NCBI GenBank assembly: GCA_029253585.1
Contig: JAQWZF010000023.1
Coordinates: forward strand, 62,001 to 126,000
Length of the DNA: 64,000 nt
Source: Gammaproteobacteria bacterium
GTDB lineage: Bacteria > Pseudomonadota > Gammaproteobacteria > Pseudomonadales > Pseudohongiellaceae
Reading direction: 5' to 3'
The translations under genes were made by a program, and so were the position numbers. The notes beneath the pieces are model-generated. The model made no database searches and was not told where the DNA came from. It saw only the letters and a program-made list of their open reading frames with translations. Shown piece after piece: positions 56,570-64,000 of the stretch. Each line of letters opens with the position of its first letter. Position 1 is the first letter of the stretch.

Positions 56570-56929
56570 CTAGAGTACAAACTGAATCCAATATTCGCTA
56601 CTTATAAACACCAAGGCCAGACAAGAACTTGCGGCAAACACCGAAGCCTTCTTCCAGTCCGTCCCGCTCTCTTCACAGCAATCACCATCACTCGCCGCGT
56701 TGCTTGCAAAAAAAAGACTGCGCCCTGCTAATGCGAATGCGAGGAGCGTAGCTGTAATTAGAATGGCTTGATAGCGCTCAAAGATCATCAAATTGCTCAT
56801 CCACGCGCCGCTTACGCCCGTTGTCAAGAGCACTAGCGGACCTATGCAACAAATACTCGCCGTGAGCGATGCCGCTATCCCGCCAGCTATTAGGTGGCGA
56901 TAATCAGCTTTTGACTTTATGAATTTCAA
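56570..56929 (-). CDS. merT: MerT-like mercuric/metal transport protein
   Basis: This inner-membrane importer or transfer protein for Hg(II) or a similar thiophilic metal has 119 residues and three hydrophobic spans. The first span ends with vicinal C27-C28 in SICCIGPLVLL, the MerT hallmark. A second vicinal pair C84-C85 (DGDCCEES) lies between spans two and three, where MerT has its cytoplasmic Cys pair. The start is TTG with AGAGGTG six nt upstream. It lies 45 bp after the MerP-like gene. No merA or merR is in the window. Confidence 0.85.
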   Translation of the reverse strand: MKFIKSKADYRHLIAGGIAASLTASICCIGPLVLLTTGVSGAWMSNLMIFERYQAILITATLLAFALAGRSLFFASNAASDGDCCEESGTDWKKASVFAASSCLALVFISSEYWIQFVL

Positions 56930-56974
56930 ATTTCACCTCTATACACGAGCGCGAAGCTCTTCTGCCAACCACCT

Positions 56975-57307
56975 TTAAGGATTTCTAACAACAGACGGAA
57001 AACCAATATTCGTGGTGGCAGCGACTAGTAACGACTTATCGATTTCCTTGCTGAAGAAAATCACTGTCGCTGTTTCGTCATCTAGATCTACTTCAACCTT
57101 TCTGACGCCTTGAACTTTCTGTAGTGAGTTGCGCACGGCAACAACACAACCGACTCAAGTCATATTTTGCACATCGAGAACGACGGCTTCTTCGCCGCGC
57201 TGCAAGGTGTCAGCAATATCAGCATTTGCAATATTCGACAATAAGAACAACACCGCTATAAATGTCATCTCAATTGTATTGCGGGCAAATGATTTAAAAT
57301 ATTTCAA
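56975..57307 (-). CDS. merP: MerP-like metallochaperone with in-frame TGA at the first metal-site Cys (candidate selenoprotein)
   Basis: Read through one TGA (57155-57157), this is a 110-residue exported HMA-domain protein. The signal peptide ends SNIANA-D. The metal loop reads DVQNMT-[TGA]-VGC, where MerP has NMTCxxC. After it, VRNSLQKVQGVRKVEVD, ETATVIF and a final IGFPSVVRNP match MerP strand-helix order to TAA at 56975-56977. Position 51 is therefore probably selenocysteine (U-V-G-C). A 5-bp stem with a 5-nt loop starts 12 nt after the TGA. The start is TTG at 57305-57307 with AGGAG ten nt upstream. Without readthrough only a 50-residue leader would be made. Alternatives are a nonsense mutation or a base error. 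Confidence 0.7.
57128..57142 (-). promoter_or_regulatory. Candidate bacterial SECIS hairpin
   Basis: On the mRNA, GUUGC-CGUGC-GCAAC forms a perfect 5-bp stem with a 5-nt loop whose second base is G. The loop begins 17 nt after the UGA. Bacterial SECIS elements are generally described as an upper stem of at least 4 bp, a small loop with G in the first two places, and 16-37 nt from UGA to loop. All three criteria are met. Confidence 0.55.
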
Positions 57308-57346
57308 AACTATTCGTCTCCTTTTATAGAGTCTATCCTCGATCAA

Positions 57347-59197
57347 CTAAACTACTCCAACACAGCAAGCGCATCCAGTCGCCGCACTCGCTATAACAAC
57401 TTCTGCTGCTTTAACATTTTGCTCCGCCGTTCTCCGAGCGGCAGAAGCAATAGAAGCACTTGTGTATTGGCTAGGGTCAGGCTTGGTCACCACTACTTCT
57501 TGGCCAAAATAACCTGAGTAAACTTGGTATTGATGCTGACCTATATCTGTCGGCACACGAATAGTATTGGCATCGAGAACCTGCACATCGCTCACGGTTG
57601 TTCCATCGCAGATAACTACAGCCTCGGCGGCGTTAGGCAAATTGGTGATCTGCCAACTTGTGGCATCACCAGCTCTTCCACGATCGCCTACGTACGTGCC
57701 GATGTGCAATACGCCACTGTCTTTATCATTCCAAGCGCTGTCTACACCAAGACTTGGATACTCAACTCCTTCGAGTGTTGGTGCCGTGTATTTATCGAGA
57801 TGCTGCACCTTGAATGCGTCGACCCAGTTGCCTTCATTTATCTCGCTGATCATCTGTTGTGCAGAGCGTTGACCTCGAGGCCAAGGCTCTCCATTGTTAA
57901 ACCACCATCCAAACTTATCCATGTCATCGCCAAACCATTTCGGATCCGAGTAACGCTCGGCGGCAGCGCTAAGACGTGATATTGCAGTGTGGTCGCCAAG
58001 AGCTTTAGCCATAGCCATACCGTTGGCGCTGGGAAGAATATCTCGTCGCGGATCGCGCCAGCCTAAGGTCATGGCAGCAGCATCGTAAATCTGAGTGGCT
58101 AATTCCGGCGACTGTGGCAACAGAAAAAACGCCGAATTGATAGCGCTTGTGGCACCAGGAATATTAACTTTAAAATCTTCGATGGGATCGTAGTACAGGG
58201 TCGTCCACTCGACCTGATTCTGCGCATTAATGCCCACGTAATTGTCTCGCATGAACTGTATCCAATCCTCGAATGCGCCATGGGAATTGGAGACACCCAG
58301 CTGGTCGGACAGGTACATGCCTAATCCTGCCGCCGAATTACAGATCGGCCATATCTTGGTGTTCTCACACTGTGGGCCTTCGGGATGATCGGTGTACTGT
58401 CTGTGCAGATGTTCGACGATGCGCGGCTGAGTCCATTCGAACTTTTCGTTCTCATAGCCCGCTATCTCCCATGGCTTTTCCCATTTGTCATCACCGGAGA
58501 CGTATTTGTAGATCGAAAGCAAAAGGTTCAACCAACCGCGAAAGAATAGATTACCGTCGGCACCGATAGGGTCGGGCTGAAGACCCCAAGGTTCGACACC
58601 ATTTGCGGTCCAACCGGGCGAATCGTAGTTTCCATGGACGCGTTCTGGCCATGCTTGAGAGCCTGGTGCATTGGCTGCAACGTATTTATCCCTATCGGGA
58701 CTCGGACCAATGAACGTGTTCCAATCTATAGCAGCCCAATAAGAGGTATGTCTTGTAGCCAGCTCATCCAAAATACGGGTATAGGCTTCGCGCCAGGCCG
58801 GAGTCTGGTCGGCCATCATCATAATCACGTAGCTAGAGTCAGTAAGATCGAAACGTGGATAACTCAGCATGGGCGCGGCACTGTACTGATCCCACCACGG
58901 GTGGGGGCCCTTGCCGTCTTCTGTCCAGTCGATCTCTCCCAGAGGCAATTTAATGCCCCAAGGAAGCTCGATATCTTCGGAGTAGCCCCAGTCATCAGGC
59001 GTAGTGGCCTTCTGCCACATGAAGCGCATCCAACCCTTGGTACGCTCATTATGCTTTGGATAAAAACTGGGGCTATGATTGTAGCGTGCATAGGACTCGC
59101 TTTGGGCGCCAACACAGGCACCTAAGGAGGAAGCGCCTCCGACAACTGCTGCGCTTTTTAAAAAGTCACGACGGGATTTCGTAGAGTTATGCGACAT
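57347..59197 (-). CDS. Tat-exported linalool-dehydratase-isomerase-like protein with Cys-rich tail
   Basis: The 616-residue protein begins with a Tat signal (KSRRDFLKSAAVVGGASS) ending at LGAC28, a possible lipobox. The body has an alpha/alpha-barrel feel and resembles the linalool dehydratase-isomerase (Ldi) domain: RHTSYWAAIDWNTFIGPS near 149, and C277-ENTKIWPI-C286, two Cys nine apart as in the Ldi catalytic pair. The last residues are GCACCVGVV (C609, C611, C612), a probable soft-metal site. GAGGAATAGT precedes the ATG. It lies 39 bp before the MerP-like gene and is likely cotranscribed with merP-merT. The substrate is unknown; family assignment is from motifs only. Confidence 0.65.
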   Translation of the reverse strand: MSHNSTKSRRDFLKSAAVVGGASSLGACVGAQSESYARYNHSPSFYPKHNERTKGWMRFMWQKATTPDDWGYSEDIELPWGIKLPLGEIDWTEDGKGPHPWWDQYSAAPMLSYPRFDLTDSSYVIMMMADQTPAWREAYTRILDELATRHTSYWAAIDWNTFIGPSPDRDKYVAANAPGSQAWPERVHGNYDSPGWTANGVEPWGLQPDPIGADGNLFFRGWLNLLLSIYKYVSGDDKWEKPWEIAGYENEKFEWTQPRIVEHLHRQYTDHPEGPQCENTKIWPICNSAAGLGMYLSDQLGVSNSHGAFEDWIQFMRDNYVGINAQNQVEWTTLYYDPIEDFKVNIPGATSAINSAFFLLPQSPELATQIYDAAAMTLGWRDPRRDILPSANGMAMAKALGDHTAISRLSAAAERYSDPKWFGDDMDKFGWWFNNGEPWPRGQRSAQQMISEINEGNWVDAFKVQHLDKYTAPTLEGVEYPSLGVDSAWNDKDSGVLHIGTYVGDRGRAGDATSWQITNLPNAAEAVVICDGTTVSDVQVLDANTIRVPTDIGQHQYQVYSGYFGQEVVVTKPDPSQYTSASIASAARRTAEQNVKAAEVVIASAATGCACCVGVV

Positions 59198-59370
59198 ACT
59201 ATTCCTCGAATTGGAGACAGTAGTTAATTTTTCTTATTTAGCCTTAATCTTTTACTAATCGATTTTGATCGCCTTTCAGTTTAGAGAATTTTTCCCATGC
59301 TGGCCAGACCTTAACGTAGGCTATGGGATCAGGCTTGATCAATACTGTTACTGCGTAGTTAAATGAGGCG

Positions 59371-60399
59371 ATGACATTCTATGACCTGCAATCACGACTC
59401 ATGCATCTTGGTGTCCTGGCGGCTCTTGCCGCGCTCCCACTGGCCATCAACGGCCAGGACACTGCGGATATTTCTCGAACTGTGCATGGCTACCCCGACT
59501 TTCAGGGCTATTGGAACAATGCCAGCCAGACACCGATCGAACGTCCCGCGAGTCTTGGCGACAAACGTAGCTATACTCTAGAGGAAGCGCGGGCATTGGA
59601 GTCCACTGCGCAGCAATCGGATACCCAGAAGGCTGCTCCTCTAGACCCAGATCGCGCACCCCCTGTAGATGGTGGCGTGATAATGTTTCAAGCCGATGAG
59701 AACTTTGCCAATACCCGAATCAATATTACCCAGATTAATGGCGAGTACCGCACCTCGCTCATAGTCGAGCCTGCCGATGGCCGCTACCCCTATGTAGAAG
59801 GCGGCGCAAACAAAGATGTATTCGGCCAGTGGAGAGCCGCAGGACTCGGTGCCTACGACGGGCCGGAGATTCGCAGTCAGATGGAACGCTGTCTTCACGT
59901 CGGCTCCCAGATGCCGCCGATGATGGCGTGGACCTACAACGCCAACTACCAGATCGTGCAGACCGAAGACTATTTTATGCTCATGTCTGAGATGGCTCAC
60001 GATGCTCGCATCATACCGATCGGTACCGAACGTAGAGCAAATGAATTCTCTAGATGGTTCGGCAACTCAATTGCATATTGGCAGGAAGACATCTTGGTAG
60101 TTCACACTACGGGCTTTCATCCGCAGCAATCTAACTTTTTCATGCAGTCGTCTTATCAGTTTGAGGTGACAGAATATTTTGAACTGGTGTCAGATGGTGA
60201 GATCTTCTATCGCTATACGGTGACCGACCCTATTATCTACAAGCAGCCGCTTACTCTGGAGATGCAATTGCTGCGCAAGACCGATGGCGAGCAGATCTAT
60301 GAATTCGCCTGTCATGAGGGCAACTATAGCCTGCCTAGTATCTTATCTGGCGCACGCCGTGCTGAGGCAGATGCCAGGGCGGCGCTGGAGAATGATTAG
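59371..60399 (+). CDS. Exported CHEGNY-family protein (paralogue 3)
   Basis: The 342-residue protein has a signal peptide (LAALPLAINGQ). It shows the family order: RTVHGYPDFQGYWNNASQTPIERP, SLIVEPADGRYPYVEGG, MERCLHVGSQMP, WFGNSIAYWQEDILVVHTTGF, and YEFACHEGNYSLPSILSGARRAEA. The GARR tail is shared with paralogue 2. The function is unknown. It is divergent from the Ldi-like gene (173 bp between starts), so the two could share a regulatory region. The ATG at 59371 has GAGG very close; the ATG ten codons later is an alternative start. Confidence 0.75.
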   Translation: MTFYDLQSRLMHLGVLAALAALPLAINGQDTADISRTVHGYPDFQGYWNNASQTPIERPASLGDKRSYTLEEARALESTAQQSDTQKAAPLDPDRAPPVDGGVIMFQADENFANTRINITQINGEYRTSLIVEPADGRYPYVEGGANKDVFGQWRAAGLGAYDGPEIRSQMERCLHVGSQMPPMMAWTYNANYQIVQTEDYFMLMSEMAHDARIIPIGTERRANEFSRWFGNSIAYWQEDILVVHTTGFHPQQSNFFMQSSYQFEVTEYFELVSDGEIFYRYTVTDPIIYKQPLTLEMQLLRKTDGEQIYEFACHEGNYSLPSILSGARRAEADARAALEND

Positions 60400-60596
60400 C
60401 TAGAGATTTCTTCAGTACTTCTGCTTTCAACTACCCGTCCACACTCCCATGCGCCAGCTGCCCGGCCATCATTCCAGCTGTGACAAGGCATTCTGCGCAC
60501 AAAGCAATAGACCGAAGCCCTTGAGATTCAGCGGTATTTCATTCACTCTTCGTCTTGCAAAATAAAAACCAAACTCAGTAGCCGAAGGAAGTAAAA

Positions 60597-62321
60597 ATGT
60601 CTCGATCAACATACCCAGTATTCACACTCTTCTGCGCACTCGGCTTAGCAGCGTGTAGCCCCGAAAGCTCTATTACTGCGCCAAGCAACACGGCTGCAGT
60701 AGATACTGAATGTGAGCGGGCCGACCTGGTTCTCTACAACACCACTATCTATACATCTAATACCGATCAGTGGACCGCCGAGGCAGTGGCCAGCAAGGAT
60801 GGACAAATTGTTTTCGTGGGCTCGAACAGTGAGGCCGAGGAGTATATATGTGGCTCTGCCCAGGCACTCGATCTGGAAGGCAGAACCGTTTACGCCGGCT
60901 TCACCGACAGCCACCAGCACCTCGAGGGAGTGGGACGACGTACTAAGACACTGAGCCTCTTTGGCATTCCGACTCTCCAAGAGACCGTCCAGACCATAGA
61001 AGACTGGACTGCAAATATTCCAGACGGCGATTGGGTTCAAGGCCGGGGCTGGATAGAACGGGAATGGGCCGACGAACAACGCTTCCTCAACAAGTACGAC
61101 GTGGACCGCTTTACAGCCGACAAGCCACTGTTCATGCCCAGGGCCGATGGCGTCTCTGCCCTGGTCAATACCAAGGCGATGGAGCTTGCGGGGGTAACTA
61201 GAGAGACACCGGATCCCGAGGGCGGACGCTTCGAGCGAGAATTAGACGGGACGCCTACCGGTTATGTGCTGGCGAATGCGATGAATGTGTTCCGCGAGAT
61301 CCTTCCCCCTGAGACCGATGCCTATCTTAAAGACAATCTACTACGCGGCCTGCGCGCCAACGCCTCTCTAGGTTGGACTCAGACGCAAGACGCTGGCATG
61401 TCCTATCGACTCGTCGGTCTGATGAAGGAGATTCATGAAGAGGGCAACATGGCCCATCGTGTGTATGCAGCCATCCCCGTGAAGGAAGCGGCGACGATGT
61501 TGCAGCGCGGGCGCGAGACGACGGCGGATGATATGTTCGATGTACGTGGCATCAAGGTTTTCATAGATGGCACTCTGGGGTCTCGCGGAGCGGCCCTCAT
61601 CGACAACTATTCCGATGCCGATCATAACGGTTTCATGAACAGAACGACAAAAGAAGAATTAATGCCCATTCTGTATGCCTCCCTGCGACAGGGGATTCAG
61701 ATCGAAACCCATGTCATAGGCGATCGCGCGGTGCGCTCACTTTTAGACTGGTACGACGAAGCCTATAACTATGTCCCGAGAAGCGAATGGGCTAGCGAAG
61801 ATTTACGCTGGCGCATGGAACACGCGCAGATCATTCCGCCTTCAGATCAACAACGCTTTGTCGAGCTGGGTGTACTGCCCTCCATGCAGCCCAGCCATGC
61901 GATAGGCGATCTAAACTTTGCTCCGGATAGATTGGGACGCGACAGGCTCTCCTATGCCTACCCCTGGCAGCAACTGGTAGACAGAGGCCTGATGATACTT
62001 GCCGGCTCGGATGCACCGGTCGAGGAAGGCGACCCACGAATCGAATTCTATGCGGCGGTAGCTAGAAGCCGCCTCAATGGAACTTCCGAGGCAGGCTGGC
62101 ATCCAGAGTTAGCGGTATCTAGAGAGACGGCCCTATTAATGTTAACGCTATGGCCGGCACACGGCGCGTTTCAGGAAGACCTGCGAGGCTCGATAGAAGT
62201 TGGTAAATATGCCGATTTCACCATCTTCGATAACGACATAATGACTATTCCGGTAGCTGACATACTCACTAGCGAGAATGTCATGACTATAGTCGGTGGC
62301 GAAATCACCTTTCAGAGATAG
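60597..62321 (+). CDS. Amidohydrolase-family lipoprotein (YtcJ/amidohydrolase_3 type)
   Basis: This metal-dependent hydrolase acts on amides or related C-N bonds. The 574-residue protein has a lipobox LAAC (Cys20) and is probably anchored to the outer membrane. Motifs run in order: the first metal site GFTDSHQHLEGVG near 104, IKVFIDGTLGSRGAAL, ETHVIGDRAVRSLLDWYDEA, WRMEHAQIIPPSD, and the final Asp in LAGSDAPVEEGDP. The C-terminal GSIEVGKYADFTIFDND closes the composite domain. GAAGG precedes the ATG. The substrate is not known. Confidence 0.87.
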   Translation: MSRSTYPVFTLFCALGLAACSPESSITAPSNTAAVDTECERADLVLYNTTIYTSNTDQWTAEAVASKDGQIVFVGSNSEAEEYICGSAQALDLEGRTVYAGFTDSHQHLEGVGRRTKTLSLFGIPTLQETVQTIEDWTANIPDGDWVQGRGWIEREWADEQRFLNKYDVDRFTADKPLFMPRADGVSALVNTKAMELAGVTRETPDPEGGRFERELDGTPTGYVLANAMNVFREILPPETDAYLKDNLLRGLRANASLGWTQTQDAGMSYRLVGLMKEIHEEGNMAHRVYAAIPVKEAATMLQRGRETTADDMFDVRGIKVFIDGTLGSRGAALIDNYSDADHNGFMNRTTKEELMPILYASLRQGIQIETHVIGDRAVRSLLDWYDEAYNYVPRSEWASEDLRWRMEHAQIIPPSDQQRFVELGVLPSMQPSHAIGDLNFAPDRLGRDRLSYAYPWQQLVDRGLMILAGSDAPVEEGDPRIEFYAAVARSRLNGTSEAGWHPELAVSRETALLMLTLWPAHGAFQEDLRGSIEVGKYADFTIFDNDIMTIPVADILTSENVMTIVGGEITFQR

Positions 62322-62347
62322 TAGTTTTCTAAAAAAGAAGCCGATGA

Positions 62348-62388
62348 GGGGTCGGAGGGATTAAAATTAAATTCCTCCGACCCCTTTA
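62348..62388. terminator. Terminator after the amidohydrolase gene
   Basis: GGGGTCGGAGG and CCTCCGACCCC arms enclose a 15-nt AT-rich loop and are followed by TTTAATTT. A partial second copy of the right arm (CGGACCCCTTTAATT) follows directly, a short direct repeat. It can serve both this gene and the convergent DUF6152 gene. Confidence 0.8.
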
Positions 62389-62401
62389 ATTTCGGACCCC
62401 T

Positions 62402-62782
62402 TTAATTCAGGTCAGGCTGCGGGATGAAAACCGTCCCATCCTCAAATTGTATCTCGCGCAGATACATCGTGAACTCACGCCGCCCCTTGCGACCAGTCGC
62501 TTTAACCTTCGCACCCACCTTGAGAATATCCAGAGACACACCCTGACGCTCCAGGGTCGTTCTCGCTCCTGACTCTATGAGCCAGAATGTCTCCTTGCCT
62601 TGCTCGTCGGTATTCTTGATGAGGACAGAGGCGTGGGGGTTCTGAAAACGCACTCGCTCTATGACGCCATTCACAGAAATGATTTCCTGGGTGAAATTTG
62701 CATTGGTTGAGTGATGCGCACTCAATCCAAATGGAAAGCTTAAGAAAGAAAGTAGAGCAATCAGTAGCAGGCCTTTTTTCAT
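62402..62782 (-). CDS. DUF6152-family exported protein
   Basis: The 126-residue protein starts MKKGLLLIALLSF with a signal peptide (PFGLSA-HHS). The HHSTNANF start of the mature protein and VNGVIERVRFQNPHASVLI are typical of DUF6152, a small OB-like beta-barrel of unknown function. A His pair at the mature N-terminus could bind metal. The ATG at 62780-62782 has a GGAG site; the frame is open eight codons further up, overlapping the preceding gene. Such proteins often sit next to the CHEGNY-type family, as here. Confidence 0.75.
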   Translation of the reverse strand: MKKGLLLIALLSFLSFPFGLSAHHSTNANFTQEIISVNGVIERVRFQNPHASVLIKNTDEQGKETFWLIESGARTTLERQGVSLDILKVGAKVKATGRKGRREFTMYLREIQFEDGTVFIPQPDLN

Positions 62783-62795
62783 TTTATTCTCCGCC

Positions 62796-63470
62796 TCAGT
62801 TCGCATTCAGGTCATCGAACCAATCGTAATTTGCATCGGTACAGTTATAGTTATTCAGTTCAGTACCATCAGCACGCCTGAAAAAATATTCCAGCACCAG
62901 TGGTTTCCTGAATATCGACTCGTCCATATAAGTATGAGTTATATGCAGTGTTTCTCCTTGCACTTCTAGAACCTCGATCGCTATGGTGCCTGGAGACTGA
63001 GGAATACCTCGCGACGTACGAATGTATCCATAGGCGTGATTTCTCGACTCAATAATCAGCCTATCGCCTTCAAAGCGCGCGAAGGACGAACCCATCTCGG
63101 GAAAAGAATCACCGTTCAGATTTTTGGTGCTGGGTTGTCCGGTCAAGTCAGATTCATCGCCAACTGGAATCTCTCTTCTCAGATCGAACAGTTCATAGCT
63201 AATCCTTACAAGCCCATCACTTTGCTCGATCTTAATTGGCGCATTGGGGTTTGCCCAAATTCTGGAGGAACTCGCCGGCGTACAATAGAGACTCGGATCA
63301 TCAGAGAGCAGATCATATTCACTCTGAATTCGCTGCCCTTCAGCCGTTAGCGATATCTCGCTCTCTTTTCCAGGACCCTCAAGCATCCAGGTTCCGCTTA
63401 TAGTCGACTGCGCTAGCGCCGAACTAGAAATAGCCAGCAAGCCTAATATGGAAAATATCTTCACTAACAT
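62796..63470 (-). CDS. Exported divergent CHEGNY-family protein (paralogue 4)
   Basis: The 224-residue protein has a signal peptide (ISSSALA-Q). It starts TISGTWMLEGPGKES in the position of the 'LQGxWT' motif of the other copies. It then shows RFEGDRLIIESRNHAYG, which parallels WEGDSLVVETRNFND, and a C-terminal NNYNCTDANYDW, which parallels the CHEGNY motif. It is shorter, lacking the middle DRC region of the full-length members. The function is unknown. It lies 13 bp upstream of the DUF6152 gene and is probably cotranscribed with it and with the barrel gene at the window edge. Confidence 0.7.
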   Translation of the reverse strand: MLVKIFSILGLLAISSSALAQSTISGTWMLEGPGKESEISLTAEGQRIQSEYDLLSDDPSLYCTPASSSRIWANPNAPIKIEQSDGLVRISYELFDLRREIPVGDESDLTGQPSTKNLNGDSFPEMGSSFARFEGDRLIIESRNHAYGYIRTSRGIPQSPGTIAIEVLEVQGETLHITHTYMDESIFRKPLVLEYFFRRADGTELNNYNCTDANYDWFDDLNAN

Positions 63471-63491
63471 ATTTTGTATGCCTCTCTATTT

Positions 63492-64000
63492 TTATTCGCA
63501 GTCTGACACTTCGAACATCCAGATCGCGCCGCTGGTCACTGCAATCTCACTTCCGGAAACTTGTTCGCCACTTCCGCCCATATATTTTCGGCCCAATTCT
63601 GCCAAGACAGGAACGACCTTCTCGGCATCATTCATTATGCGATCGAGACACTGCTCGTAGATCTTCCCCTCATCCCGTATCAGGATTCGATTGTCTTCTT
63701 CCAAGTAGGCCGGCCATTGCTTCCAGAGCCTCCCTATTGTGGAGTTCATATAGCCACTTACGATATAGAGCCGTCCATCGACTACCGGAACCCACACGGT
63801 TCGTGAAGTAGTGGGGCTCAGAGTCTGTATCTCAATTTCTTCTCGATCCTGCAAGAAGCCCCAGCTTCCGGGTGTGCTCGTTAGCTCTCCGCTGCGAAAT
63901 GGCCCACCGATACTGATAGTAAACCAGGGATAGAACTCCACTGGCCCATCGTTGATTCGCATCAACCCATAGGCTAGGGCAGCGAACAGTAGAATAATTC
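63492..64000 (-). CDS. Membrane-anchored small-barrel protein, 5' end cut by window (paralogue 3 of 3)
   Basis: The frame is open from the right edge, so the true start is outside. Visible parts are an N-terminal hydrophobic piece (IILLFAALAYGLM), NDGP, ISIGGPFRSGELTS, VVDGRLYIVSGYMNSTIGRLWKQWP and ILIRDEGKIYEQCLDRI. These line up with the gene at 14533 (NDGP, GGELVSGEL, DGKIYITSDYMGTWLGRRWKKW, VRINGVRYERKLERV). The function is unknown. It is the first visible gene of a minus-strand set with the short CHEGNY protein and DUF6152. Confidence 0.7.
   Translation of the reverse strand, partial: IILLFAALAYGLMRINDGPVEFYPWFTISIGGPFRSGELTSTPGSWGFLQDREEIEIQTLSPTTSRTVWVPVVDGRLYIVSGYMNSTIGRLWKQWPAYLEEDNRILIRDEGKIYEQCLDRIMNDAEKVVPVLAELGRKYMGGSGEQVSGSEIAVTSGAIWMFEVSDCE

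Noticed and set aside
56975-57157. TGA recoding as a genome-wide alternative code (TGA = Trp)
   Set aside because: Many genes in the window end cleanly at TGA, and the homologous residue is Cys, not Trp.
62340-62410. Direct repeat of CGGACCCCTTTAATT as a mobile-element end
   Set aside because: It is a partial second copy of the terminator arm, with no transposase or target duplication nearby.
1-64000. tRNA, rRNA, CRISPR, prophage and IS elements
   Set aside because: None recognised on either strand by reading; no regular spaced repeats and no transposase or integrase-like protein.

Overview
The window looks like a chromosomal segment of a free-living, probably marine, aerobic gammaproteobacterium. 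This is an inference from gene content: a Shewanella/Pseudomonas-style prpF-acnD-prpC-prpB-GntR propionate locus, two-subunit pyruvate carboxylase, TRAP-TAXI and TonB uptake, PQQ dehydrogenases, a TorF-type porin, a sulfatase, and an unusually large number of exported oxidoreductases and hydrolases. The resemblance is to OM182/Pseudohongiella-like lineages, but nothing here fixes the taxon. TGA is an ordinary stop in many genes (for example arsC and acr3). I see no rRNA, tRNA, CRISPR array, insertion sequence or phage genes.

Layout. 1-2.2 kb: the tail of a Sel1-repeat protein, a long non-coding stretch, and an arsC-acr3 arsenic resistance pair. 2.2-9.1 kb (minus): the 2-methylcitrate cycle for propionyl-CoA, with a GntR regulator and two copies of a 12-bp palindrome in front of it. 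9.2-14.4 kb: a peroxiredoxin, an exported FAH-fold protein, an exported cupin and a DUF5916 outer-membrane-type protein. 14.4-19.5 kb (minus): a six-gene unit made of a TAXI binding protein, a fused TRAP permease, a TauD-type dioxygenase, a DUF2834 protein, a membrane-anchored small-barrel protein and a 45-residue membrane peptide. 19.7-22.6 kb: a short BCCT-like permease and a choline-dehydrogenase-like GMC flavoprotein. 22.7-29.7 kb: two near-copy PQQ dehydrogenases, each with the same leader and terminator, bracketing a Tat-exported FAD amine-oxidase-like protein and a diheme cytochrome c.

29.7-36.5 kb: the first member of an exported unknown family (called here the CHEGNY family after its C-terminal motif), a Tat-exported HD-domain protein, a double UspA protein, a frameshifted macro-domain gene, a SirB remnant and a TonB-dependent receptor. 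36.6-39.8 kb (minus): pyruvate carboxylase subunits. 40-46.3 kb: a second CHEGNY protein, an exported Asp-nucleophile hydrolase, a TSUP permease, an FMN alpha-hydroxy-acid oxidase carrying a CXXCH motif, a TorF-type porin behind a sigma-54 promoter, and a lone receiver protein. 46.7-51 kb (minus): an exported KatG and a redoxin / cytochrome c / copper-monooxygenase-like fusion. 51-56.6 kb (plus): an MFS transporter, an M19 dipeptidase lipoprotein, an SGNH esterase-like protein and a sulfatase. 56.6-59.2 kb (minus): the most interesting locus. 59.4-64 kb: two more CHEGNY-family proteins, an amidohydrolase lipoprotein, a DUF6152 protein and another small-barrel protein cut by the window edge.

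The locus at 56,570-59,197 appears to be one transcript: a Tat-exported linalool-dehydratase-isomerase-like protein with a C-x-C-C tail, then a MerP-like metallochaperone, then a MerT-like transporter. In the MerP-like gene the first Cys of the metal-binding CxxC is replaced by an in-frame TGA. The homologous reading frame continues for 59 codons, and a short hairpin 17 nt after the TGA matches the usual description of a bacterial SECIS element. The simplest reading is a selenocysteine (UxxC) mercury- or metal-binding protein; a point mutation or base-call error is the main alternative.
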